DNA of 64,000 nucleotides from Candidatus Tepidiaquacellales bacterium UBA2330 (GTDB lineage: Bacteria; Bacteroidota; Ignavibacteria; Tepidaquicellales; Tepidaquicellaceae), in the NCBI GenBank assembly GCA_002344965.1, contig DDUU01000034.1, positions 1 through 64,000 of the forward strand, written 5' to 3'. The position numbers were made by a program, and so were the translations under genes. The notes beneath the pieces were generated by a model. It was not told the origin of the DNA. It saw only the letters and a list, made by a program, of their open reading frames with translations, and ran no database searches. Shown here in pieces: positions 36,317-45,203 of the stretch. Position 1 is the stretch's first letter; every line of letters starts with the position of its first letter.

Positions 36317-39300
36317 ATGAAAAATTTAATTTTCAAAACCGCGTTAATTATAATAATTATTTCCGGAAACTGCCGGTCACAGTCGGCTTTTGACTGGGCA
36401 AAATCTTATAATCCAACCAGCATTCATTCCCAGAGCGCAAATGATATTGCAGCCGGCGCGGACGGAGCTTCATATGTACTGGGATATAACTCAAGAGGTT
36501 ATAACGGAACTGATGTTGCTTTAATTAAATACAGCGCTGACGGAAAATTAAGATGGGCAAGAAGTTTTGACGGCGGCAATGAGAATAATTCTGATATCGG
36601 GAAGTCAGCTGCGGTTTTCAATTCAGGCATAAATTATTTTATATACGCAGCCTGCGATATATCAGTAAGCGGATACGGAAATCAGGCGGGTCTTTTGAAA
36701 TATGACAGCGCCGGAAATCTGCTGTGGAGTAAATATATTGCAACAGGAGTTAACTCAACAGTAACAAAGCTGACACTTGATATTTCAGGAAACATATACA
36801 TTGCAGGCGGAACATCTTCGCAGCCGTATATTCTGAAGTTTAATTCAAACGGAGATACATTATGGATGCGTAAACCTCCCGTTCCGGTCAATTACTATAA
36901 CGGAGTTGCTAATGACATTACAGTTGATTCAGCCGGAAATGTTTATTCAACCGGAAAAATATATGACCCCGTTACGAACTTTGATATGATAACATTCAAA
37001 TATAATTCATCAGGAGTATTACAGTGGAATAAAATTTATAACTATGTTAACAGCAGTGATCAGGGAAACGCACTGGAATTCAGCAGCAGCGGAAACCTGT
37101 ATGTAACAGGTGCGAGCAACGCGGCAAATTCACAACCGGATATTCTGATAATTAAATATAATGTGTTAAACGGAGATACCGTCTGGGTTAAAAGATACAA
37201 CGGAGTTTTAAACGGTTATGATGAAGGCAAGGATATCGGAATAAGTTCTGATGAAAATATATATGTAACAGGACAGACCGACGGTGCAGTTTACTCCGGC
37301 GATATGATTACATTAAAGTATAATTCATTTGGAACGCTTCAATGGGTAAGAAAATATGCAGGTAATTTAAGCATGGGAGACGCAGGAAAAAAACTGAAAG
37401 TGGATGCATCAGGAAATATTTATGCTGCCGGAAGAATTAACGACGGTTACTTCGCAAAGTTTATTAATATAAAATATAATCCAAACGGCGATTCAATATG
37501 GACACGACTTATTGAGACTTCATCCGGAAACGGTTATGAAGATTTGTATGCAATGGCGTTTGACAACAGTAAAAATATTTTAGTGACCGGCGAATGTGAC
37601 AATCTTGATATACCTGTTGTAAAATATGATTCAGCAGGAAATTTAAAGTGGATGAGAATATTCTACGGAGCGCAGCTTATTTATGATTATACTAACTGCG
37701 TTGCAGCTGATAAATCCGGCAATGTATATGCTGCAGGTAAGTCACGCGTAAGCCAGTACGGAGACCAGTTTACAGTTATAAAATACAATTCGGCCGGAGT
37801 TCAGAAATGGGTAAGAAGTTACGGTGTGCAGCTCTTTGATAACTATGATGAAGCGAAAGATATTGAAATAGACGCTGCGGGTTTTATTTATGTAACTGGT
37901 ACATCCTATTCAAGATTCAATTCAAGCACAGATCTTTTTACAGTAAAATTGGATTCCGGAGGCAATCAAATCTGGTATTCAACTTTTAATTCATCGGCAG
38001 GCGTAAATGAAAAAGCAAATGCTCTGGCAGTTGACAACTCAGGATATGTATATATAACGGGAACAAGTCAGATCTTTTCCGGTCATTCAAATTATCTTAC
38101 TGTCAAACTCAATACTGCCGGCGGTATAATGTGGTCTGCAGTCTATAACGGTCCCGGAAACGGAGGTGACTATTCTTATGACATAGAAGCTGATAATTCA
38201 GGTAATGTTTATATTACCGGGCAAAGCAGCGGGGCAGGGACACAGGATGACATTGCGACAATTAAATATAACTCCTCCGGAACTCAGCAGTGGTTACACA
38301 GATATAACGGTTCTGCAAACGGTGAAGATCTCGGAAATGATCTGGAAATTGATAACGGAGGAAATGTTTATGTATGCGGTATGATAAATGAAATTTCATC
38401 CGGTTACAATTCGGTTTTGCTGAAATATAATTCTTCAGGAGTTTTAAGATGGACAAAACAAGACAATAGGAGTGATTCACTGAATGCTTTGGAAAGCGGA
38501 ATCGCAATTGAACTTGACACATCAAAAACGAAAATTTATCTGGCAGGAAATTTATCTGCACACGGTTATCAGGGACGAAGGGCGCAATTTCTGTCAAAGT
38601 ATGATTCGTCCGGTGTAAAAATTTTCGGAACATCGACTTTGTTCTATGTATTAGGCAGTGAAACGATTGTATCAGGTTTGGCGGTAGATTCGAGAGAAAC
38701 TATTTACATTAGTACATACAGAATATTTAATCCGGAGGAACGTGAAACGGATTTAACAGCATACGATTCATCCGGCTCTCCTCTTCACTATTTCGGAGCA
38801 AATGTTTTAAAAAATTCATCAGTAGGTCCGGAAAGCAAGGAATTAATTGCTGCTAATGATATTGGAAATGTTTATATCGGTGCGGGAATTTATGACTCTA
38901 CAGCCGGTACTTTAATGTCTGTAATCAAATACAATTTATATCCTTTAAGGGCGAGGATAAATCTGCTCATTCAGGGATTTTATAATGAAGCAGCAAATAT
39001 TATGACAGAAGATACGGCAAGGTTTTATTTAAGAAACGCTTCACCGCCTTATGCAATAATTGATTCGGCATTGGTTTTTCCTGAATATGACGGGTTATAT
39101 GCTTTCAGTTTTAAGAACGGAAGCTTCATGACCAATTATTACATTTCCGTAAAGCACCGAAACTCCATTGAGACATGGACTGCAGGTACAGTATCATTTC
39201 TGACTTACGGACTAATCTATTATGATTTCACAACCGATGCTTCAAAAGCGTTTGGCGGCAATCAGATAAAGGTTGATGACTTTCCTGAAATTAATTATGC

Positions 39301-39493
39301 ATTATACAGCGGCGACGTAAATCAGGACGGTGTTGTGGATATTGGCGACGGAAGTCTCATTGACAACGATGCTTTTAATTTTGCATCTGGATATCTGCCG
39401 ACGGATTTAAACGGAGACAGCATAATTGATCTGGCTGACGGTGTGTTTACTGATAATAACGGTTTTAACTTTGTGAGTAAAATAACGCCTTAA
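36317..39493 (+). CDS. Secreted SBBP-repeat propeller protein with dockerin-like C-terminal module
   Basis: The 1,058-residue protein has a short signal peptide (about 1-20). Residues about 25-875 are about sixteen repeats of the SBBP (seven-bladed propeller-like) type, each with GNVYVTG followed by KYNSSGxxxW. The C-terminal module (about 880-1058) contains GFYNEAAN, KHRNSIETWT, then DVNQDGVVDIGD and DLNGDSIIDLAD, ending FVSKITP. Its last 147 bases differ at only four positions from the end of the next gene, although the rest of the two modules is much less alike. It is divergent from paralogue B and carries a structured leader. A surface-exposed binding protein is likely. Confidence 0.85.
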   Translation: MKNLIFKTALIIIIISGNCRSQSAFDWAKSYNPTSIHSQSANDIAAGADGASYVLGYNSRGYNGTDVALIKYSADGKLRWARSFDGGNENNSDIGKSAAVFNSGINYFIYAACDISVSGYGNQAGLLKYDSAGNLLWSKYIATGVNSTVTKLTLDISGNIYIAGGTSSQPYILKFNSNGDTLWMRKPPVPVNYYNGVANDITVDSAGNVYSTGKIYDPVTNFDMITFKYNSSGVLQWNKIYNYVNSSDQGNALEFSSSGNLYVTGASNAANSQPDILIIKYNVLNGDTVWVKRYNGVLNGYDEGKDIGISSDENIYVTGQTDGAVYSGDMITLKYNSFGTLQWVRKYAGNLSMGDAGKKLKVDASGNIYAAGRINDGYFAKFINIKYNPNGDSIWTRLIETSSGNGYEDLYAMAFDNSKNILVTGECDNLDIPVVKYDSAGNLKWMRIFYGAQLIYDYTNCVAADKSGNVYAAGKSRVSQYGDQFTVIKYNSAGVQKWVRSYGVQLFDNYDEAKDIEIDAAGFIYVTGTSYSRFNSSTDLFTVKLDSGGNQIWYSTFNSSAGVNEKANALAVDNSGYVYITGTSQIFSGHSNYLTVKLNTAGGIMWSAVYNGPGNGGDYSYDIEADNSGNVYITGQSSGAGTQDDIATIKYNSSGTQQWLHRYNGSANGEDLGNDLEIDNGGNVYVCGMINEISSGYNSVLLKYNSSGVLRWTKQDNRSDSLNALESGIAIELDTSKTKIYLAGNLSAHGYQGRRAQFLSKYDSSGVKIFGTSTLFYVLGSETIVSGLAVDSRETIYISTYRIFNPEERETDLTAYDSSGSPLHYFGANVLKNSSVGPESKELIAANDIGNVYIGAGIYDSTAGTLMSVIKYNLYPLRARINLLIQGFYNEAANIMTEDTARFYLRNASPPYAIIDSALVFPEYDGLYAFSFKNGSFMTNYYISVKHRNSIETWTAGTVSFLTYGLIYYDFTTDASKAFGGNQIKVDDFPEINYALYSGDVNQDGVVDIGDGSLIDNDAFNFASGYLPTDLNGDSIIDLADGVFTDNNGFNFVSKITP

Positions 39494-39776
39494 TGCAATT
39501 ACAAATTACAGAGTACAAATGTCAAATAAGCGTCAGTAAATTTCGAATAATAAAAATTAATATTCAATAAAAATTAATACTTGAAACTTCTGATTTAGAT
39601 TTTCAAATCAACTTTACTGAAAGCTTTTATAAACAGCATGGAATATTATATTCAATTTCTACAATAGTATAGATTTCATAAACTGAGATTCCTATTTTAC
39701 TGCAAATAAAAATTTTGAATTTTCTTTACGAAAATTTATTAAAATTAATTAACCTCATAATCAGGAGATATCGGTT
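39494..39776. other. 3' flank element and leader between two surface-protein genes
   Basis: The first 65 bases (AATTACAAATTACA, ACAAATG, AATAAG, ATTTCGAAT in order) match the 3' flank of the gene ending at 63233 word for word with small differences, pointing to a duplicated element. The rest is AT-rich. An AGGAGA at about 39763-39768 is the ribosome binding site for the TTG start at 39777. Confidence 0.55.
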
Positions 39777-42700
39777 TTGAAAACTTTACTGAAGATTTTA
39801 ATTTTAACAGTGTTAGCAGTTTCATCAGGTAAGCTTTCAGCAAATTCTATGTTAAGCGGCAGGACTTTAAACAAGTCAGCTTCATATGAAGCAAATATAA
39901 AAAAATCATCTGTATCATTCGAACAGGTTTCAGGTTTTCTTGATGAAAACGGAATACCGCTGTTTTCAAACACAGGAAATAAAACAGACACTCTGGAAAC
40001 CGATGCAATTCAGGAAAGAGTGCTTAACGGATTAATTGCAGGAGATGAATTCGGATATTCCGTTTCGGAAGCAGGTGATGTAAACGGCGACGGATATCAG
40101 GACGTGATAGTGGGAGCACCTTTCAATGATGCAGTAGGTGTAAACGCCGGAAGAGCTTATATTTATTTCGGCGGAATGAATTTCGATTCATCTCCGGATA
40201 AAATATTTTCAGGTACAACAGGACTGCAGCTGGGTTTTTCAGTCTCCACTGCCGGAGATGTAAACGGGGATGGTTACGATGATGTGATAGTTGGTTTGCC
40301 GGGTTTCTCAACTAATACAGGAAGAGCTTATATTTATCTTGGCGGATCGAATATGAATACCTCAATAGATTTATTCTTTACAGGTGAAGCTGCAAATAAT
40401 TATTTCGGTTCATCTGTTTCTGATGCAGGAGATGTAAACGGCGACGGTTTTGCTGATGTCATTATCGGTGCTCCGAATAATGCTTCCAATACAGGTGAAG
40501 CTTATATTTATTTCGGCGGTTCGGTTTTAAATAATACAGTAGATGTAACATTAAATGAAGGACTTGCAAATAATTTTTACGGAATATCCGTTTCGAAAGC
40601 AGGGGATTTTAACGGAGACGGATTTGGTGATGTGATCGTCGGAGCATCAGGTTACAGTACAAATGTAGGCAGAGCATATATTTATTACGGCGGAAGTTCA
40701 ATGAATTCTGCGGCTGATAATATTTCTCTTGGATTTTTGTCAAATGAATTTTACGGTTACAGCGTATCGGATGCCGGGGATTTCAACGGCGACGGATACA
40801 GTGATGTTTTAATCGGAGGTTACGGACACTCGGCAAGTCTGGGAAGAGCTTATGTACTTTTCGGAGGTGCTGTCCCGGATAATACAGCTGATGTAGTGTT
40901 TACGGGACAGAACAGCGGGGATGAATTCGGAAAATCCGTTTCATCGGCAGGCGATGTTAATGGTGACGGTTATGATGATATAATAGCCGGCGCTTCAAAT
41001 TTTAATTCAGGAGACGGAAAAGCATATCTCTTCAGAGGCGGTGAAACTCCTCTGAGCAATGCAGCAAAAATTTTACCTGCTGAAAATGCAGGAGACAGAA
41101 TGGGACATTCAGTCAGCGGATGCGGTGATATTAACGGAGACGGAAATGATGACTTTATAGTATCTGCAAATTTGAATGATCAGAACGGCACATCTTCCGG
41201 CCGGGCGTATGTTTATTTTAATACTATGTCGGGGAGTGATTTAAGTGATATTCTTGTCAGCGGATCAACTGTAAATGAATTTTTTGGTACCAGTGTATCA
41301 AATGCAGGTGATGTAAACGGTGATGGTTTTGATGACGTAATAGCCGGGTCATATAATTATAATACCCAGCAGGGGAGAGCGTTTATATATTATGGAGGAA
41401 ATGTAATGAATAATGTTCCGAATGTAACTCTTACAGGAATATCTTCAGGTGACAGATTCGGATATTCTGTATCAGACGCCGGAGATGTAAACGGCGACGG
41501 TTTCGATGATGTGATTGTAGGAGCATACGGTTACAATGCCGGAACATTTCAGGGGAGAGCTTATATCTATTACGGCGGCAGCTCTATGAACAGTACGGTT
41601 GACGTTACATTGACAGGAGGATCTGCAAATAATTATTTCGGAGAATCAGTTTCTGGCGCAGGAGATTTTAATAATGACGGTTATGACGATGTAATTGTAG
41701 GTGCCGGCGGTTATAACTCTAATCAGGGCAGAAGCTATTTGTATTTAGGATCAAACTCAATGAATAATGTTTCTGATTTAACATTTACAGGGCTTAACAC
41801 GGGTGATTATTTTGGAAATTCAGTTTCAGATGCCGGTGATGTTAACGCAGACGGATATGATGACATTATTATCGGAGCAAAAGGCAGGAATACTTTCGAA
41901 GGAGAAGCTTATATTTATTTAGGAGGCAGTGTGTTAAACAATGTCTTTGATGTTCAGTTCTCAGGAGGAACTTCAAGTGACGATTTATTCGGAGAATCAG
42001 TTTCTACTGCCGGTGATATTAACGGAGACGGATATTCTGATGTGATCGTCGGAGCTAGCGGATATCCGGGAGGATTAAACAGAGGAAGAGCTTTTGTTTA
42101 TTACGGAGGACAGCTTATGAACAATACGGCTAATTTAACTATTACAGGAATAAATGATGCAGATTTTTTTGCAAATTCAGTTTCAGATGCCGGTGATGTG
42201 AATGGAGATAATTATGACGATTTTATTATTGGAGCGTTTGGATTTGCCAGTAATTCCGGATATGCTTCAATTTATTTTGGAAGCAGTACTCCAAATTCCA
42301 CAGCCGATATTCTTCTCAACAATATAAATTCTAATTCACTGTTCGGAATCAGCGTCAGCAGTGCGGGTGATTTAAATGGTGACGGCTATTCTGATATTAT
42401 GGTGGGAGAGCCGAATGATGATGTTTCGGCATCAAACTCCGGATCCGCCCATTTATATTTTTCTTCGCCTATGACTGTAAGACCGAGGATAAGCTCAGTC
42501 AAAGATGTTCCGTTCGATCAGGGAGGCAAAGTAAAAATAAAATGGAACCGTAGCGGTTATGATTATTTAAATCAAAATCTCATTACAAATTATCTTATCG
42601 AGATCAGTGATCCTCCCGGAGTAAACGGATTTTACTGGGAGACACTTAGTGAAATTCCGGCTTCCTTTAATTCTCAGTATCAGTTCACTGCAAATACGCC

Positions 42701-43628
42701 GACTGATTCAATGGATGAAAACAGCGGAGTTTACTTTTTCAGAATTACTGCCAGAACGTCAAATGTGAATCAGTTCTGGCGGTCAAACATAATTTCAGGA
42801 TACAGCCGCGATAATCTTGCTCCTGCAGCCCCTTTAAATCTTTCAGCTCTGCCTGATAATATTTCCGTTCAGCTTGTATGGAATGAGAATGAAGAACCTG
42901 ATCTTGACTATTACATTATATATAGAAACGGAGTTGAAATTGGCACATCTGCAAATGTTAATTTCAATGATCCGAATGTTGAGGATGATTCGGTTTACAA
43001 TTATCAGGTTGCTGCTGTGGACATTCACGGAAATGTCAGCGAACTTTCAAATACTGCAGTTGTAAATTTTAATTCAGCAGGTCAGATATCAGTATCACTT
43101 GTCATAGAAGGATTTTATAATAGCTCTAACAATAAAATGTCTATGAGCGATACAGTAACTGTTTATCTCAGAGGTTCATCTCCGCCGTATAATTTTATTG
43201 ATTCATCGACATCAGTACTGGACGGATCTTCTCTTACAGGTAATTTTAAATTTTACAATGCTCCGACCGGAAATTATTATATCGTTATAAGACACCGAAA
43301 TACCGTGGAGACCTGGAGCTCAGCCGCTCATAGTTATATATATCTTTCAAATTCCGCATATAATTTTTTGAATCTGATCTCTTCTGCCTACGGAAATAAC
43401 ATGCAGCAGGTAGATCTTTCTCCGGTTAGATTCGGGATTTACAGCGGCGATGTAAATCAGGACGGGACAATAGATCTGACGGACGGAAGTCTCATTGACA
43501 ACGACGCTTTTAATTTTGCATCGGGATATCTGCCGACGGATTTAAACGGAGACAGCATAATTGATCTTGCTGACGGTGTGTTTGCTGATAATAACGGTTT
43601 TAACTTTGTGAGTAAAATAACGCCTTAA
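39777..43628 (+). CDS. Secreted FG-GAP double propeller protein with FN3 and dockerin-like C-terminal module
   Basis: The 1,283-residue protein starts at TTG, supported by AGGAGA nine bases upstream and by the signal peptide that follows (KTLLKILILTVLAVS). Residues about 85-890 contain exactly fourteen FG-GAP repeats with the calcium loop GDVNGDGYDDVIVG or variants, enough for two seven-bladed propellers. A region at about 895-1000 and a fibronectin type III domain (about 1005-1095; PAAPLNLSALPDN) follow. The shared module (about 1100-1283) has GFYNSSNN, RHRNTVETWS, DVNQDGTIDLTD and DLNGDSIIDLAD, ending FVSKITP. Cell-surface adhesion is the usual role of such architecture. A CCGCAGGC terminator follows. 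Confidence 0.86.
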   Translation: MKTLLKILILTVLAVSSGKLSANSMLSGRTLNKSASYEANIKKSSVSFEQVSGFLDENGIPLFSNTGNKTDTLETDAIQERVLNGLIAGDEFGYSVSEAGDVNGDGYQDVIVGAPFNDAVGVNAGRAYIYFGGMNFDSSPDKIFSGTTGLQLGFSVSTAGDVNGDGYDDVIVGLPGFSTNTGRAYIYLGGSNMNTSIDLFFTGEAANNYFGSSVSDAGDVNGDGFADVIIGAPNNASNTGEAYIYFGGSVLNNTVDVTLNEGLANNFYGISVSKAGDFNGDGFGDVIVGASGYSTNVGRAYIYYGGSSMNSAADNISLGFLSNEFYGYSVSDAGDFNGDGYSDVLIGGYGHSASLGRAYVLFGGAVPDNTADVVFTGQNSGDEFGKSVSSAGDVNGDGYDDIIAGASNFNSGDGKAYLFRGGETPLSNAAKILPAENAGDRMGHSVSGCGDINGDGNDDFIVSANLNDQNGTSSGRAYVYFNTMSGSDLSDILVSGSTVNEFFGTSVSNAGDVNGDGFDDVIAGSYNYNTQQGRAFIYYGGNVMNNVPNVTLTGISSGDRFGYSVSDAGDVNGDGFDDVIVGAYGYNAGTFQGRAYIYYGGSSMNSTVDVTLTGGSANNYFGESVSGAGDFNNDGYDDVIVGAGGYNSNQGRSYLYLGSNSMNNVSDLTFTGLNTGDYFGNSVSDAGDVNADGYDDIIIGAKGRNTFEGEAYIYLGGSVLNNVFDVQFSGGTSSDDLFGESVSTAGDINGDGYSDVIVGASGYPGGLNRGRAFVYYGGQLMNNTANLTITGINDADFFANSVSDAGDVNGDNYDDFIIGAFGFASNSGYASIYFGSSTPNSTADILLNNINSNSLFGISVSSAGDLNGDGYSDIMVGEPNDDVSASNSGSAHLYFSSPMTVRPRISSVKDVPFDQGGKVKIKWNRSGYDYLNQNLITNYLIEISDPPGVNGFYWETLSEIPASFNSQYQFTANTPTDSMDENSGVYFFRITARTSNVNQFWRSNIISGYSRDNLAPAAPLNLSALPDNISVQLVWNENEEPDLDYYIIYRNGVEIGTSANVNFNDPNVEDDSVYNYQVAAVDIHGNVSELSNTAVVNFNSAGQISVSLVIEGFYNSSNNKMSMSDTVTVYLRGSSPPYNFIDSSTSVLDGSSLTGNFKFYNAPTGNYYIVIRHRNTVETWSSAAHSYIYLSNSAYNFLNLISSAYGNNMQQVDLSPVRFGIYSGDVNQDGTIDLTDGSLIDNDAFNFASGYLPTDLNGDSIIDLADGVFADNNGFNFVSKITP

Positions 43629-43690
43629 ACATAATTAGGAATTTAGAATTTAGAATTAGGAATTTAGAATTGAATTTCTAACAAAATTAG

Positions 43691-43718
43691 CCGCAGGCTT
43701 CGGTTTGCGGTTTGTTTT
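43691..43718. terminator. CCGCAGGC-type terminator, copy 4
   Basis: The stem CCGCAGGC-TTCG-GTTTGCGG has a stable TTCG tetraloop and is followed by TTTGTTTTT. It lies between convergent genes. Confidence 0.8.
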
Positions 43719-43833
43719 TATCTCTGTTTTTTGTCAGTGACAACTTTTAAACTCATTCGAATATAAACTAAGTTTGACAAAAGGAGCAAAAGAGCTCACA
43801 GCGGAAAAATTAAAGTTTATTTTTTTTTGCCGG

Positions 43834-44748
43834 TTATTTGTAAAATATATTATCTCCGAACTGTTCTTTTTCATACGCTTTCATTTTTTCATTGATCTTT
43901 GAATTCAAAAATAGCCAGCACAATAAAAACGTTATTGCAGCAAGAAATATATATAATATCATGCTGTATGACTGAATCAGCACCATCGTTACAACCGGTG
44001 TTAGAATTACAGTAAAGAAAAAAGTAAAAAAATATTTATCTGAGTATAATGATTTAAATTGCTTGAAATTACTTTCCAGTATTGATTTCTTTTTTTCATA
44101 ACTTATGTTTTTTGATTTTACTGTCTTATCAATATATTTTGTGTACTGGCTGAAATTAATATCCTTAAGCAACTCAAGAGCTTTCTCTTGTTTCTCCGAA
44201 AGTTCAGAATGTAAAGAAATATCCCCAGTGTCTTCTATTGATATGTTAGTCATATCAATTATTTTAATCAGAAGTCTCTCATCATCCGACCCGAAAGATT
44301 CAAAAACTTTGAAAAGAAAATCAATGTGCTGCTCTGACCATTGCTGTTCACATAATCCTTCCATAATATTATCTTTGATAATTTTTTTATCCGCGTCATC
44401 AGACAATTCATTAGCTTTAAGCAAATATGTCAGTCCTTCTTCCATTTTAAACAGGTCACCGCCGGAGGAATTTATGCATGCCATTCCCTTGCCCCACCAG
44501 GCTTTATTATTCTTAATATCGCTTTCCAAAACTTTATTTAAATGCTCAACCCCTTCTTCAAAATTTCTGTGCTGGATTGCGGTGTAACCGAGCTCAATAA
44601 GATTTTCAGGATCAATGTTATTCTTAATTATAAGAGAGTCCCGGACTTTTATCTGAGATTTACAGTACATACAATATACAAAATCCAGATCCTCCGGCAC
44701 CTGCAGATCGCCGTTACAGGAAGGACATTTTGCAGCAGTGAATTTCAT
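43834..44748 (-). CDS. Zinc-ribbon, TPR-like membrane protein
   Basis: The 304-residue protein begins with a zinc ribbon, CPSC at 8-11 and CMYC at 26-29. TPR-like helices follow (about 50-130; LIELGYTAIQHRNFEEGVEH, then AWWGKGMACI). Two membrane segments lie near 240-285 (FFFTVILTPVVTMVLI and MILYIFLAAITFLLCWLF), with a charged C-terminus. No family name is assigned; this zinc ribbon-TPR-membrane layout occurs in several uncharacterised bacterial proteins. It is monocistronic. Function unknown. Confidence 0.65.
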   Translation of the reverse strand: MKFTAAKCPSCNGDLQVPEDLDFVYCMYCKSQIKVRDSLIIKNNIDPENLIELGYTAIQHRNFEEGVEHLNKVLESDIKNNKAWWGKGMACINSSGGDLFKMEEGLTYLLKANELSDDADKKIIKDNIMEGLCEQQWSEQHIDFLFKVFESFGSDDERLLIKIIDMTNISIEDTGDISLHSELSEKQEKALELLKDINFSQYTKYIDKTVKSKNISYEKKKSILESNFKQFKSLYSDKYFFTFFFTVILTPVVTMVLIQSYSMILYIFLAAITFLLCWLFLNSKINEKMKAYEKEQFGDNIFYK

Positions 44749-44844
44749 TTTGCATTTTTGTTTTACAATAATATAAAAATATAGTTATTTACCTTAAAGG
44801 ATTTATTTTGAACACGATAAATTTAAAAAGAATAATAAAGTGTT

Positions 44845-45046
44845 TGTCATTCCCGCGTGCTTCTGGCGGGAATCCAATCATGAAAACTCTATGTTTGTAT
44901 TAGTAATGCTTCAAGTTTTTAGTTTAAGATCGCAATTTCACTCGGAATTGTAAATGAGGAATTAGAAGGTTATTTAATTAACAAGAAGATTTTGTTTGCT
45001 TGAAAAGTTTTGACTGGATTCCCGCTAAGAGTATGCGGGAATGACA
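44845..45046. mobile_element. MITE-like element with ATTCCCGC/GCGGGAAT inverted ends
   Basis: The left end (44845-44875) reads TGTCATTCCCGC, a spacer, then GCGGGAATCCA. The right end (45015-45046) reads TGGATTCCCGC, a spacer, then GCGGGAATGACA. Each end is itself a hairpin, and the two are inverted relative to each other, enclosing about 140 AT-rich, non-coding bases. This is the layout of a small non-autonomous element; no transposase is present. The core resembles the ATTCCCG...GCGGGAAT repeats of other bacteria (for example neisserial dRS3). Confidence 0.65.
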
Positions 45047-45203
45047 TGCAATGATAGATATATTCATAAAAAAGTTTTTAGAAGGTTATCGCTGTGCTTT
45101 TTAAGAACATATATTGAATTAACTTTCTCTGTTTCTTTTATTAATTTCACTCCGGTTAAAGTCGGTTGTTATTTCTTTCCTTAATTCAATTAATATAATT
45201 TCT

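Noticed and set aside
39777..43628. Frameshift or truncated start because the gene begins with TTG
   Set aside because: The TTG has a good AGGAGA site and is directly followed by a complete signal peptide.
44845..45046. Complete insertion sequence
   Set aside because: The element is about 200 bp and contains no transposase frame.
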